Shown piece by piece: positions 12,562-24,888 of a DNA stretch of 64,000 nt. The stretch comes from Diadophis punctatus similis (lineage: Eukaryota; Chordata; Lepidosauria; Squamata; Dipsadidae): positions 170,963,430-171,027,429 of the forward strand of contig JALIGW010000002.1 in NCBI GenBank assembly GCA_023053685.1. The letters are read 5' to 3'. Position numbers and translations under genes: made by a program. How positions within the stretch are numbered: position 1 is the stretch's first letter; each line of letters starts with the position of its first letter. The notes below the pieces were generated by a model. The model saw only the letters and a program-made list of their open reading frames with translations, was not told where the DNA came from and searched no databases.

Positions 12562-12694
12562 CAGGTGTCAAACCCGTGGCGTCACGTTGCTGTCAAGTGA
12601 CGTTTCACGATGTTTTTTCCCCTTTGCAGAGCTGGGGTGGGCGTGGCCTGCATGTGACGCATCCGGGCTGCGGGCTGCCAGTTTGACACCCCTG
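12562..12694. mobile_element. hAT-type MITE, family A copy 3
   Basis: A 133-bp element with ends CAGGTGTCAAAC and GTTTGACACCCCTG. The interior has CACGTTGCTGTCAAGTGACG and GAGCTGGGGTGGGCGTGGCC, nearly shared with the copy at 59590. The flanking 8-mers (CTAAAGCA and CTCAACAG) match at only four positions, so the duplication has decayed or the edges have changed. Confidence 0.8.
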
Positions 12695-12702
12695 CTCAAC
12701 AG

Positions 12703-14029
12703 CCTCTTACACCAACCAAAGAAGATTTAACAGGTGAATCCACTAGAGAATCACTGCAGAAAGACTCCTAATTTGGCAAGCTTCCAAGTCCATCATGATT
12801 TTCTCTGCTGTGGAAAATAGGTTCCAGGATATTCATGACATTCACTTTTTTCACTGGAGAAAATAGAGAGGTGATTATAAGGAAGGGAAAGAGAATAAGC
12901 AGTTGTTCCTGAATCATTCCAAATATCAATGCTGTTTTGTTGCCAGTCATGTGAATGCTCTCTTAAATGTTAGAGTGAGTGTTATTTGCATTTTTATCTT
13001 CTGGTAAAAAAATATTTTTGAGGATCATTAGTTTACTGCATGTCAAACTATTACCTAGTGTAACCTGACAGTTATGTAAACCAGTTACTTAAATAGGATT
13101 AACAGAGACTTAAAAGTCTAATCATGTGTGAGCTGGGTCAGTTCGGTGGTAACATACTGGTGCCAATTATGGCTGGCTTAGTTTTTGTTTGCAGTCACTT
13201 TCTATTTCAAGCATTGGCTTACGATTTAACATCTGTGCTGATACCATGAGGTCAAGAAAATAACAGAGTTTAGGATGGACATCTGCAGTAATGACATTCT
13301 AAGAAGTCTTTGACAGATGTTTGGATTCAAATTGGGGCAGAATTCTAAAGATGTATTTCTCTTTAAACCATGCATGGTTTGTGGAAAATCTGGCCTAAAC
13401 AGAATAAGGAATTGATACTTCAGATGCAAAGAATTAGAAAATACTTTCAAATTTACACAAACAATAAGAAAACAACATTTGTTCTAGCCAAAAACAGGAG
13501 GAGGGGCAGGGAGGAGACAGAAAGAAGCAGTAACTGCAAAATATAGTTACAAAAAAACAAGAAGTTAATATAGATTTTGTTCCATTTTTATAATTTAAAA
13601 TAATCATTTGAAGTAGTGTTTGATTTATGCCTTTAATAGGTAATGAGTCCAATAAATAAACAGAAGAACAAACATTGCTCATGAAATTTAGCATTATTAT
13701 ATTTCTAATGAGAAGTTCCTATTTTAGCATCATTTTTAAATAGTAAAAACAAATGTTTATTGTAGCCCTGTTAGTGGTTTTAATGAGATCCAGCCATTCA
13801 ATTAGGAAATATGGAAGCTATCACAAAAAGTGTAAATTGCACTGAAATGTGTCCAAATGTCCTCTTTTAGTACTGTATCATTTTGGACTGACAAATCGCA
13901 TTCTTTGCTTGTGTCCCTAATTTGCTGTGTATAAATCAAGTTGTTCCATTTTTGTGATCTGACATACCATTCTATCAAATTTAGTGTTAAATTTACTATC
14001 CAGTGTGTAGCATAAACAATTTTAGCATC
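12703..14029. other. Intronic/intergenic DNA, nothing recognised
   Basis: AT-rich, with short frames only. No exon-like segment or transposon ends were found. Confidence 0.5.
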
Positions 14030-14037
14030 TCCTAGGG

Positions 14038-14225
14038 CAGGGCCCCCCAACCTTTTGGGCACCAGGGACCGGTTCTGTGGAGAGAGGTTTATCCACAGAC
14101 TGGAAGGGGCATGATTTTGCTTGCTGCTTGCATCCCGGAGATGGGGCTTTGCTTGTTTGCGCGGCCCGGTTTCTGGCATGCCGCGGCCCAGTGCTGGTCC
14201 ATCCACTAGGAGTTGGGGACTCCTA
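14038..14225. mobile_element. hAT-type MITE, family C copy 1
   Basis: A 188-bp element with ends CAGGGCCCCCCAACC and GTTGGGGACTCCTA, flanked by a perfect 8-bp duplication TCCTAGGG (14030-14037 and 14226-14233). The ends match the copy at 19129 (GGGGTCCC(C/T)AACC). Non-coding; the interior is rich in GGCCCGG-type sequence. Confidence 0.85.
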
Positions 14226-14340
14226 TCCTAGGGCATTCATCTAAACATCTCTTTTATATTTAATTCCTACATGGATCTCATTTTAGTTACTTACATACTA
14301 TATATACAAGATAACTCCTTCTTGCTTAAAAGTCTGCGCT

Positions 14341-15750
14341 GACCAATTGGCCCCCATCTTCACCCGAATCTTCAATAAATCGCTAGAGACGTGCTATGTT
14401 CCTTCTTGCTTCAAACGCTCCACTATCATCCCAGTGCCGAAGAAGCCCACCATCAAGGAACTGAACGACTACAGACCAGTTGCTCTAAGATCTGTAGTTA
14501 TGAAAACCTTTGAAAGGTTAGTGCCGTCCCACTTGAAAACCATCACGGATCCACTGTTAGACCCCCTGCAATTTGCATACTGAGCAAACAGATCAACAGA
14601 TGATGCTGTTAATATGGCTCTACTCTACATCCTACAACATCTTGAATCTCCAAAGACCTACGCAAGGGTCCTCTTTGTAGACTTTAGTTCAGCATTCAAT
14701 ACCATCATTCCAGACACTCTTCTAACTAAGCTGAACCAGCTAGTGGTACCTGAACACACTTGTAAGTGGATCATAAGCTTCCTAACAAACAGAAAGCAGC
14801 AGGTGAAGCTAAGCAGAATTACATCAGATACCTGTACAATTAGCACAGGGGGCCCCCAAGGCTGTGTGCTCTCTCCACTTCTCTTCTCTCTATATACCAA
14901 TGACTGCATCTCTAACGATCCATCTGTTAAGTTTGCAGATGACACAACAATGATCTGCCTCATTCGAGACAATGATGAATCCGCATACAGACTGGAGGTT
15001 GAACAACTAACCTTGTGGTGCGACCGGAACAATCTGGAACTGAATACACTCAAAATTGTAGAAATGGTGGTAGACTTTAGAAGAAACTCGCCCATACTTC
15101 CACCTCTTACAATACTAGACAACACAGTATCAACAGTAGAGACCTTCAAATTTCTAGGTTCTACCATATCGCAAGATCTAAAATGGACACCTAACATCAA
15201 AAAAGTCATTAAAAAAGCACAGCAAAGAATGTTATTTCTGCGCCAACTCAGGAAGCTCAAACTGCCCAAGGAGCTGCTGTCTTTTTAAAAAATATTTGTA
15301 AATTGTTGTACTGGTTTTTTAATGTTTTTATGCTTTTGTATTTGCAAATGTTGTTAAGCCGCCCAGAGTCCTTTGGGAGTTGGGCGGCATACAAATGCAA
15401 TTAAATAAATAAATAAATAAATAATACAGTTCTACAGAGGAATCATTGAGTCTGTCATTGCACCTCTATAACTGTCTGGTTTGGTTCTGCAACCCAACGA
15501 GACAGACACAGACTTCAGAGGATAATCAGAACTGTAGAAAAAAACAATTGCTACCAACCTGCCTTCCATTGAGGACCTGTATACTGCACGAGTCAAAAAG
15601 AGGGCTGTGAAAATATTTACTGACCCCTCACATCCTGGACACAAACTGTTTCAACTCCTACCCTCAAAACAACGCTATACAGCACTACACACCAGAACAA
15701 CTAGACACAAGAACAGTTTTTCCCCGAACACCATCACTCTGCTAAACAAA
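14341..15750 (+). pseudogene. LINE reverse transcriptase, truncated and interrupted
   Basis: One frame carries the family's RT motifs in order: [20 protein letters not shown], then FVDFSSAFNTIIP (motif A, catalytic Asp), STGGPQGCVLSPLLFSLY (motif B) and the active-site FADD at 14932-14943, followed by NNLELNTLKT-type sequence and FKFLGSTIS. An in-frame TGA at 14581-14583 interrupts FAY-ANRSTDDAV where Arg is usual, consistent with CGA to TGA decay. The frame ends at 15288 because of a nested insertion, and the C-terminal part resumes after about 15425 with more stops. The family assignment to L2 rather than a close CR1/Rex relative is from motif memory. Confidence 0.8.
15283..15424 (+). mobile_element. 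Short retroposon tail nested in the LINE
   Basis: This ~140-bp insert splits the LINE coding region. It ends with a hairpin around GCCGCCCAGAGTCC/GGGCGGCATACAAAT and an (AAAT)n tail of about five units. The hairpin-plus-(AAAT)n end is a common squamate retroposon terminus; I leave the family unnamed. LINE homology resumes directly after it. Confidence 0.65.
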
Positions 15751-16074
15751 TAATTCCCTCGACACTGTCAAACTATTTACTAAGTTTGCACTACTATTAA
15801 TCTTCTCATTGTCCCCATCACCCATCTCCTCCCACTAATGACTGTATGACTATAACTTTGTTGCTTGTATCCTTACAATTTATATTGACCGGTTCCTAAT
15901 ATGATTTGATTGCTTATTTGTACTTGGACTATCATTAAGTGTTGTACCTTATGATTCTTGACAAACATATCTTTTCTTTTATGTACACTGAGAGCATATG
16001 CACCAAGACAAATTCCTTGTGTGTCCAATCACACTTTACCCATAAAAAATTCTATTCTATTCTATTCTATATTT

Positions 16075-17310
16075 TCTAAGTTTGTAAGCTAACATTACAG
16101 TTACAAGGGTTATTGTATCTCCGAAACTTTGTCTTTGGGTAGTTCCAGTAACAATCCAGCAACACATCTTAATCTTCCCAACTGAAACATAGGATTGTAA
16201 GATATTTCTGCTGCATCTCCCCTGTTTCTGCTTTTTAGATAATGATCTCTGACCTATCATTGGAATTCTTTTAGTTCTTTGAATCCAGACTGTTGAATTT
16301 CTAAAGCCTTTTAAGTATTTTAATGCATAAAGATTCCCCAGCAATTCTTTATTCTCCTTTTTCTTATGCTTAAATATTGTAAAACATTACTGACCAATTT
16401 ATTCAAATCATAAGTATGAATGGTTCTTCTAAAACCCTATTGTGCACTTTCAAGATTTTAGTATCTAGTGCCTAAATTAGGGGATAAAAAAATCCTTCAG
16501 GTCATTCACACAAGTACTGTATAAATATCTACCGTTACAATTTATATTAAATAAATTTTATTTCATTAATGATATTTTACTTGGTATTCCTACGGTTCCT
16601 CTAAATTTGACCAGTGACCCATTTTCTAATTTTTCCTTCCAAAAGTAGATGTTTCTCATTTTATTGAACTTCTATATTTATCACAGAATTACCTTTTAAA
16701 TTAATTTGTTTAACATTAATAATTATAAATTTTCATATTTTATTTTTCTTTATTTCTCCCCCACCCCAATATGTAGGGATGGTTTTTTTTACTGTATAAC
16801 CACTAATTTTTCTTCGTTTATGACACTTTGCTAACAGTTTTTAATGAAGATGTAAAAATCTTTCTTCCTCCAAGAAATCAGGGGAACTAGTTGTAAATAA
16901 TTTATTTTGGTGCCAATTGCATTATTTAATAATAGATGGGTAAAAGTACTACCAAATTTAATTTATAAAAGTTACGAAGGCATATCTGAGTTCAAAAGAG
17001 GAAACTTCGCTAAAATGGTAAAAATATGAAAGTCAAGGGTATTATTAGAGGTTACTTCTTAGAAGTTACTCACAAACATTTTTTTTAAATATCTGAAATA
17101 TAATAAGGTTTCACCAAATCCAAGAGCATGTCACTATGGTTAGGGTTCTAAGGCACCAGCTTGATTAACAGTTATTTTCCTACAAAATAGAATGTGTTCC
17201 AAATAATAAGAAAAAGTAAAAGCTCACTGAAAAGAAATATAGGAGGATGGTAAGTCTACAGCAAGGAATTGTACGCTGCATATAGTCACTCAACACTCTT
17301 TTGGTACCCT
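16075..17310. other. AT-rich DNA, nothing recognised
   Basis: Very AT-rich with no exon or RNA gene. It resembles the tract at 10.8-12.2 kb and may belong to the same older repeat into which the LINE was inserted, but I could not align the two. Confidence 0.4.
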
Positions 17311-17317
17311 TTTAGTG

Positions 17318-17640
17318 GATGGAAGGCGGGGCGCAATGACTCAATGGTTAAAAACGCTGAGCTTGTCAGCTGGAAAGCTGACAGCCCAAGTTTTGAGACC
17401 AAGCAACCATGCAACAGGGTGAGTTCCCATTACTTGCCTCAGCTCCCGCCCATCTAGCAGTTCGAAAGCAAATGCGAATAGATAAACAGGTACCATTTGG
17501 TGGGAAAGTAACAGTGTTCCGTGTGTCTCAGCATATAGTCATGCTGGCCACATGATCATAGAAGTGTCTTTGGATGACACTGACTCCCTAAATGGAGTCA
17601 AACACGACTGGACAGGAGAAACCTTTACCTTTAGTGAATG
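17318..17640 (+). mobile_element. tRNA-derived SINE
   Basis: The head is tRNA-like, with GGGGCGCAATGACTCAATGG as a box-A-like start and a degenerate box B. The body is typical of squamate SINEs (AGCAGTTCGAAAGCAAATGC, GGTGGGAAAGTAACAGTGTT, GGCCACATGATCATAGAAG), and the end is GAAACCTTTACCTTTA. Subfamily not named. Non-coding. Confidence 0.75.
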
Positions 17641-19120
17641 GAAGGGTTCGGTTCAGATTTGCAATATTTACTCATTTGATCCTTAAAATTGGCCAAACCA
17701 TCTTAAAATAGGGGGAAATAATTCCATTTCACCCTTGGGCTCTCTAATAATGTAATAAGTCATTAATTATGTGTTTTGCAATTCCCAGGGAAGAGATAAT
17801 GCAATTTCCACATTGAAAAAGATTGTTCTTGTATGTAGTATTCCACATAACAATGGTTGCTAATAATAATATTAAGAGTGATTATTGGAAATGTAGTTAA
17901 TTTAAGTAAATCAGAAACAAGTAACCATTTAAAGGAAAGAATCAGTTGGTTGAGTAAAAACAAATAGGTAGCAAAAGAGATGTTACTGAACAATTAGTAA
18001 TTTAATAGTATTCTAAACCACATAACAAAGGAACCTGGATAAATTTAAGTAGTCATGAGGTAGGATTCTTTTAGTACAACAGGATTTAGAACTAGAAGCA
18101 AATTGAAAATGTTTACAAAGAAGAAGTAATCATAATCCCCCTCAAAGTTTTATAATAGGCACAAACACTAGTACCAAAGCACCTAAGCTTGTGTTAAAAG
18201 CAATTTATTCAGGCCAGTTTAAGTGCACTTAGAATAATGTATACAATTGTAATTGCCCCAGGTCAATAGGATATTGTAGCACTTGGGAGGAATCTGAGAT
18301 GTGCAACCAAACCAATGATTTATTTATGAACTTACTTGCTTATTTATTTAAAGGTATTTAACAGTATGTTTTTAGAGTTCAGCTTTCTCAAAGTATCTTC
18401 CAACACAGTTTATTAGAATGCATGTTTACAACATTACATGAATAATACTTAGTATAATTATAGTTCATATTTCTATTAAACAGGATTTAGTAAGAATGGT
18501 AAAATCAAGTAATTAGAACCAATCATAGTACTGGTTAGAAAGTGACCCCAAAGAATTTTCATTCATTTAAAGCTACTTGTAATTAAATAAACTTGATACT
18601 CCATGGGCTCATCTTACATATTTATTAATTTAATTTAATTAATGTAATTTATATGTCAAATTTAGAGGCTGCCGACCTCACATAACAACTATATTTCAGT
18701 AGAACATAGTTTTATAAATGAAGCCACAGCTCATGTTGTCTTCTCATGCCAATGTAGAGGTAAAACTCGTAAGCAAAGGTTAATATGTTTAGGGATTTCA
18801 GTGGAAAATTGACTTACAGAGAACGTGGTGATAGAGGTTTATATGCTTGTTCTTGGTATGGAGAAAACGATTATTCCCCCCTGCCCCATAATATTGAAAA
18901 TAGGATTCAGCTAATAAAATTGATAGACAAAATCTCATTTCCCAATTGGTAGAAGATTCAGAACAGTTAAACAAAAATGCTATTCAGCTCAGTTGGTTTA
19001 TTGTTACCTTTTCCAGCCGATCCCATATATGTTTGAGTGAAACTCCCTAAATATAAAAACTGGTAATTCTGTAGGTTGCAGTTCCAGCACACCTGAAGGT
19101 CATCGTATTTGAGAAGGTGC
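17641..19120. other. AT-rich DNA, nothing recognised
   Basis: No conserved frame, exon-like block or transposon termini seen. Confidence 0.5.
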
Positions 19121-19128
19121 ATGTAAAT

Positions 19129-19308
19129 CAGGGGTCCCTAACCTTTTTGGTTCAATGGACCAGCAGCTTCGGTGGCAGGGGGGAATGCTTTCGCATGCAC
19201 AACCTAAATCCTGCACAAGCTTTGCATTCTCACCTGCTGCTTCGGCAGCCTGGTTCCCAACAGGTGCAGCCCGGTAGCACACCACAGCCCTGGATTTGGG
19301 GACCCCTA
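19129..19308. mobile_element. hAT-type MITE, family C copy 2
   Basis: Ends CAGGGGTCCCTAACC and TTTGGGGACCCCTA. The flanking 8-mers ATGTAAAT (19121-19128) and ATGTAAAG (19309-19316) match at 7 of 8 positions. Same ends and similar size as the element at 14038. Confidence 0.85.
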
Positions 19309-19503
19309 ATGTAAAGAATTCAGTATCTTAAGATGTAGTGATGTAATTCAGAAGCTGGCATGAACAAATGAGCAAAATGTATACGGTATGCTGAAGATCC
19401 ACTGATGACTATTAGTCCTCGTACCTATGTAAAATGACCACTTCAGGCATGGAATGCATATGAAACCTAGATAAAAGATGGAAGACAGTATAAGGTCTTA
19501 GAG

Positions 19504-19629
19504 CAGGGCTGTGAAACTCGTGGCACCAGGCAGGATGTGTCACGTGCTGGCCATGCCCATGCCTAGTTTAGTGAAGGGGGAAAAAGTCCCGATATGTCAC
19601 GTGATGACGCCGTGAGTTTCACATCTTTG
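19504..19629. mobile_element. hAT-type MITE, family A copy 4
   Basis: A 126-bp element with ends CAGGGCTGTGAAACTCGTGG and GAGTTTCACATCTTTG, flanked by a perfect 8-bp duplication TCTTAGAG (19496-19503 and 19630-19637). The interior shares GGATGTGTCACGTG with copy 1. Confidence 0.85.
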
Positions 19630-19637
19630 TCTTAGAG

Positions 19638-21015
19638 GGTTATATTCATTTTGAGTATCTCCAAACGTTTGGGTCACTTACTTTTTAAAAACTGCATGCT
19701 GAGCAATAGGGAGACTTAGATTCTCTAGTCGGGCTTCTCCTTTCGGTCCATGGCAACTATGATAAAATTCATATCCCTTCTTTGTGACAAAATTGCCCAC
19801 TGTTTGTTCTTTCGAAAATGTTGGAATAAAGTGAATTGCGTGATCACAAAAATCTCAGACTTCAGAAGTTTTTCCTGAACCACGTATCATTGTTTGTTCA
19901 TTTTTGTCAGCATCAGTGTATATTGGCACTTGTGTTACAGAGTGATGATATTTCAAGGGGGAAATGTGGTTCTTTGCAAATACCATGGCAAGCTTCACCT
20001 CTTGAATGAGCCAGGAACTGTCAGAACTGGCATCAGAGTTTGCTTCTCAGATGAAACTTTTCCTCTGAGGATATATTGCTATGTGTGATGCTGTTTGTTT
20101 TATTTATTTAATTTAAAAGTTTTGAATAGATGCCCATCTTATATCGAACTCCTGGTGGTTCCCAATCAACAATATCAATAATAAAACAATATAGTACATA
20201 AATCGATTGAAAACATAGACATCTAAAAAATCCGGTACCAAAGTTAAACTTCCAATATTGCTTGCTTCCCAGACTTTAAAGTTTATTTGCTAAATGGGAT
20301 AGCTGGGAGGGAAGCTGTCTTCTTGGCTTTTTGGACAAACACCCCCCTTCCCTCGCAGCTGTCCCTTGCCAGCTTGCAATCCAGCAAACATGGCCTGTGT
20401 TTACCTCACACTGAGATCAGTGATAGTTTAATTTGGAATAAATGCTGAGTTTGATTTAATCTAATAATTTTCAAAACTTGAAATGTTGAAATATGAATTT
20501 GAAGAATTGATTGCATAAGCTGGTGAGAAATAGATTCCTTAGAACATATGTGAATACTTTTTATTATTATATTATAATAAACCATGTTAGTAAGTGGGCA
20601 GGAGGGAACATTTTCCTCTTCTTTTATGAAGCCTGAATTCTGTCTTAGCATATACTGGGATTGGCTCTTCCAGAGCCAAACTTCAGCACTTTATTTGTAT
20701 ATACAGGGTGTACCAGAAGTCAGTGGCCATAGGCCATTCACTTTAAATTTTATTAATATGTTTTTTCCAGAGTAAACATTACTGTAGTTAGGAATGTTCC
20801 AAAGTCATACATCCAAGGAGTAAGGAAGTGTTTAGGAAAAAAATGGCAAACAACTTGAATATTTAATGTTATATATCTGGGAAAAGAGGGTGCAGGGTTT
20901 GTTTTTTTAAAATAAGAACAAATTTTGGCTTCCTTTCTTCGCTATTAAAATCTTCCCATTTAGCATTGGGAGGGAAGGGCTTTTCTTCATCAAATCTTAC
21001 AGTATGAAGTACACA
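19638..21015. other. Intronic/intergenic DNA, nothing coding recognised
   Basis: A stretch at about 20100-20245 with ATTTATTTAATTT and AATAATAAAACAATATAG may be the reverse of an (AAAT)-tailed retroposon. No exon was recognised. Confidence 0.45.
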
Positions 21016-21017
21016 TA

Positions 21018-21998
21018 CCGTATTTTTCGGAGTATAAGATGCACCAAAGTATAAGACGCACCTTAATTTTGGGGGAGGAAAACAAGGAAAAAAGGTCTCT
21101 GCCTCCAAGCAATTTGCCAAACAGCAAACAGCACAGATGATATACACTGTTTGCTGTGTATTTCTGTGCATGTGTGCCTGGCCCATAGAAATAGCAAAGA
21201 AATAGCAAATGTACATTATGCCAGAAAGTTTTCTTAAATGTAGTCACACTAACTCTTCCCAATTATTTAAATAAATCTACTCCAAGGTAACTAAACTCTT
21301 AATACTAAACAGGACACTGTTACATTTCATACTATACTTGTACAGAGCTGTTAAAATTAATTAAAATTTCTGGAAGTATACATTATTCTCTATTTAAAAG
21401 AAGATACAATAGCATTGGGCTTCTTCAGAGCAAGCATTTATTTTAAAAAGCTTCTTTATTTTGTTAAGTTGTCTAGATTTACAGGGATCTCCAACCTTGG
21501 CAACTTTAAGACTTGTGGACTTCAACTCCCAGAATTCCACAGCCAGCAAAGCTAACAAAGCTGGCTGTGGAATTCTGGGAGTTGAAGTCCACAAAATTGC
21601 CCCTGGCTCTAGAACAATAATGAAGCAGTCTTTAAAAAATAAGTCTAATAATTTGAACATTCTACAGACATTTATAGTTATTCACTTACCCCCTTCCATC
21701 CAGTTCAGCAAAAAATAAAAATCTGCCTGTCTCTCCCAGCTATTTGCCTTTGTAGTTAGTTTCACTTTCATTTTCCCACGTGGCAAACCTAATCAGCTTG
21801 ATCGGGAAACTCCTACTGACTTGCTTGGCTTTTTAGGCTCTTCCCTCTTTCCCGCAAGCAGGTAAATTGCTGGAAGACAGAGGCCAAAGGGTGGGGGTGG
21901 CTGGGTGGGTGGGGCTGCATTCGGTGTATAAGACGCACCCAAGTTTTCACCCTCTTTTGGGGGGTAAAAAGGTGCGTCTTATACTCAGAAAAATACGG
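21018..21998. mobile_element. TA-flanked MITE, family D copy 1 (long form)
   Basis: The terminal inverted repeats are CCGTATTTTTCGGAGTATAA on the left and its near complement on the right, ending AAAAATACGG. A TA lies directly outside each end (21016-21017 and 21999-22000), consistent with Tc1/mariner-type insertion. Subterminal AGTATAAGACGCACC motifs occur at both ends. The 981-bp length exceeds that of the copies at 58062 and 62485, partly through internal material that includes a perfect palindrome at 21515-21592. No transposase frame. Confidence 0.85.
21515..21592. repeat. Perfect 32-bp inverted repeat (hairpin)
   Basis: The left arm 21515-21546 (GTGGACTTCAACTCCCAGAA...) is the exact reverse complement of the right arm 21561-21592, with a 14-bp loop. 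The arm sequence is a very common squamate repeat phrase. It is probably a small foldback element nested inside the family D MITE. Confidence 0.9.
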
Positions 21999-22000
21999 TA

Positions 22001-24617
22001 TATGTTCAGTATTCCATACCCACTTTCAAAATTACTTTGCCACTATCTTTCTTCCCCATTAAAATTAAAATGTGGTGCTGGCTGACAAATCCATATTCCT
22101 ATGACTCAGTTCTTTTTGGGTTGAACTGATTTGAGATGAAGAGGAGGAAGATGTTAGGGAGAAAAATTCCCCATAAATAATGGGCATTGGGGTATTAGTT
22201 ATCTGATGGATGGATGGATGGATTGGTTGATTGATTGATGGATTGATTGATTGATAATCCTTGAGTGGGAAGGGAAAGGAAGCTTGGAAACCCACCAGAA
22301 ACTGCCCTGAAACCATCCTGCATTGAATCTGAAAGGACAGTTTCCCACCCTGCTTTCCTCACTGAGGCATAGTGAAGTTCAGCCATGAGGCTGCACAAAT
22401 TACATTGACATACTTTTCTGCCAAGTCAAGGACATGGTAATGAGGTTGTGAGGAAGTGTTCATAATTCATGAAGCAGGCAGCAGATGCACTAAAATGTTT
22501 TATGTACTGAAAGTAAAACTTTTTTTAAAAAACCTAGTTTGAAAACACTGGCAGTGATTTCTATGAAATGTCATCCTATTCTGCTGGGAAAACGATACAT
22601 ATGCATGTGTTTTTCCTAGTTTTTATGAATCTTGCTCGAAATCCAGGTGTCAAACCAGATTTGACTACTTCTGGAGCAACATGTACTAGATTGGATATTT
22701 CTGTAACTTCAGATACATCTCTGGATTGAGGGGATTTTGCAATAATCTGCATATAACAGTAACTTCCTGGGGAAAAAATAATATTGAGCTTTATCAACTT
22801 TTGCAGAAATGGAGAAGGCTTTGAAAATATATTTTAAAAAGAATATGCATCAGGATGTTTTGTTTTGTTTTTAAGAACAGTTTAGGTAGAGGAAGCAGCA
22901 TTCTGTGGTTTATCATCTGCTTCTGGAAACCTTCAATGCAAATTATTTTCATAGTTACAATAATTTATCCTGTATTTCAGCTGAGGTTAAAGCAGCTTGT
23001 ATTCATTTATCATTCATATCATATATACAGTATATACACACATCCAAAATGTTCTTTTTTCCCTCCTCTTCCGAAGTGGGGGTTTGTTTATACATGAGAT
23101 TTTCTGAGTGATATCTTTATAAGCTCCAGGGGAAAGAAAGTCTCTAGTGTCTAATATTATGAGAAGATGGATGTAGACAGATTTTGTCACATTTGTTTGA
23201 CTTCTGAATCAAAAAGGGAGGAGGTACTACCAGCAAATCATGTTTGCAAGGCTGAAAAGAAATAGAAGAATCACATTTAATGGGGATAGAATTGAGAGGA
23301 TGATGATTTTTAGCTGCTAATGGTGTCAGCAGAAAGTATTTTAAGTTTCAAAGTATCTGTGGTGTTGCGATATATGCATTCTCTGAACTGGTGGCATGAA
23401 GATTGCAAAATAAAAGTAGAACCCTATTAGCAAAATCCACCTGGCTTGAGTGTAGTGATGCGTGCCCTTAGCATCAAGGCAGAGATAAGGCATAAGGAAG
23501 CATGTGGAAAGTAAAGAGACATGAGTACATGGTGTTAGACGTTTCTCAATTTGTCATGATGCCATTGTGATCCTTCTAGTGCCACTGAACGTAAACTTGT
23601 AGGAGTAGAATCATGGAAAAAGGAAAAACAAAAATCAAATAATCTGTTGCTTTGAAGCTATAGCACCCTTCCCCTTCCACCTAAACTAGAGGGCTGTCAA
23701 TACATGATAGAAGAATGGTAGAGGAACTAGATATCTCAGTTAAAAATTAGATGTATTGCCTAAGATCCTTGCACTTAAACTAGATTTGATAGTTTTTCTC
23801 CTTCAAATAAATAAATGTTACAGGCAATAGCAAAGCTAGTTCAGATAAAAGAAAACCAAGGTAAGAGGGGTATGGGGATTTTAGAGAGTTAAAAAAATAA
23901 GCCACAGTGTGAAGAAAGTGCCTAGTGGGGGAATTATTATCTCACTTTATCACACCAAGATATAAAGATTGCTAACACTGGTGAAGGGTAAACCCATTAA
24001 GGAACATAAACCAGAACAAATGAAGCTGTCTTTGAGTACCAGCTCCTGGAGGGGGAAACAACAGAGGTAGAGTTACAGCAATGCCCTCATGCGTTGTTTG
24101 TTGTTGACTTCACAGAAGCATCTGTGTCTGATCACTGCTTGACAAGAATGCTGGATTAGATGGTTCCTTTGCTAATACAGTAAAGACGTTCTTAAAGAGA
24201 GCAAAGCAAAATCAAGGGTTTTTGAAATATTGTTCCAAGTCTCATTTGGGCAGCCACTCAGAGATGATGACTCAAGCCAATAAAAATTGAGTATTTTATA
24301 GAAGAACAATACGGTGGCATCAAGCTTCCTTTTTAAATGTATGAAAAGTCCCTTACGACCCAGAGGAAAAAAATGTGATTGAATGGGGGGGGGGGGGAGG
24401 AGAGAAAGCAGATCTTTTTGAGTTCTGTCTTGAGCAATCAGGGAGGATTTTGCTTTCATGTCTGCACAATTGTTTTGTGTATCTTATCCCTCTTCTAGCC
24501 CTTGGGACAATGGCGAGGATAAGATTTGAGGGCTACGGGGAAGTAGGTGATGCAGTGATATCACCATACACTTTAAGCTTTGCAGTAGTTTTTGTACAGC
24601 CAAAACCTTTAAAACCA
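22001..24617. other. Intronic/intergenic DNA between MITE and DIRS copy 1
   Basis: No exon recognised. Contains an imperfect TGGA/TTGA microsatellite at about 22206-22254 and a G homopolymer at about 24386-24397. Frames on either strand are short and unconserved. Confidence 0.5.
22206..22254. repeat. (TGGA)n/(TTGA)n microsatellite
   Basis: Imperfect 4-bp repeats, about twelve units. The reverse frame reads as Asn-Gln-Ser-Ile repeats, which is an artefact. Confidence 0.85.
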
Positions 24618-24634
24618 GTTTTTCTCCATCCTCT

Positions 24635-24743
24635 GAGGAGCCAGCAGTCAGGATGGGTTGTCTTCGCCTACCAGCAGTCGAGGACGAGTCACTTTTTTTT
24701 TCTTTAAAACCCTTGGATCCGCCCTCTGAGACCCAGTTTTTGA
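24635..24743 (+). repeat. Left inverted terminal repeat, DIRS copy 1
   Basis: Starts GAGGAGCCAGCAGTCAGG and ends near GAGACCCAGTTTTTGA. It is the reverse complement of 30596-30704 with about four small differences, including a 9- versus 10-base T/A run. It carries the copy-specific variant CAGCAGTCGAGGACG. Confidence 0.9.
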
Positions 24744-24888
24744 CTCGTCCTCAGCAGAGTAGGACGTGGCGAAGACAGCTCATCCAACTGCTGGTTCCTT
24801 CAAGCTCCTCAATTAATTCTACAAACAAGTATAATCAGGTCGTATTGGAAATTTACCATTTATTCATCTATCTGTGAGCGAGGGGATC

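Larger units (their letters stand above)
14335..16074 (+). mobile_element. 5'-truncated L2-like LINE with (ATTCT)n tail
   Basis: A non-LTR retrotransposon lacking its 5' half, carrying the reverse transcriptase C-terminal part and 3' UTR. It ends CAAATTCCTTGTGTGTCC...CATAAAAAA(TTCTA)n at about 16049-16071. (ATTCT)n, equivalent to (AATAG)n, as a LINE tail and microsatellite seed is a feature I associate with snake genomes. A separate retroposon lies inside it at about 15283-15424. Confidence 0.8.

Noticed and set aside
14658..15269. Reverse-strand 203-codon frame
   Set aside because: Exact antisense of the LINE reverse transcriptase motifs. The sense frame explains the sequence.
17318..17400. 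tRNA gene
   Set aside because: The tRNA-like head is the promoter region of a SINE, followed by a SINE body. The cloverleaf is degenerate. The same applies to 30895-30970.
22206..22254. CRISPR-like or spaced direct repeats
   Set aside because: A simple 4-bp microsatellite with no spacers, in eukaryotic DNA.
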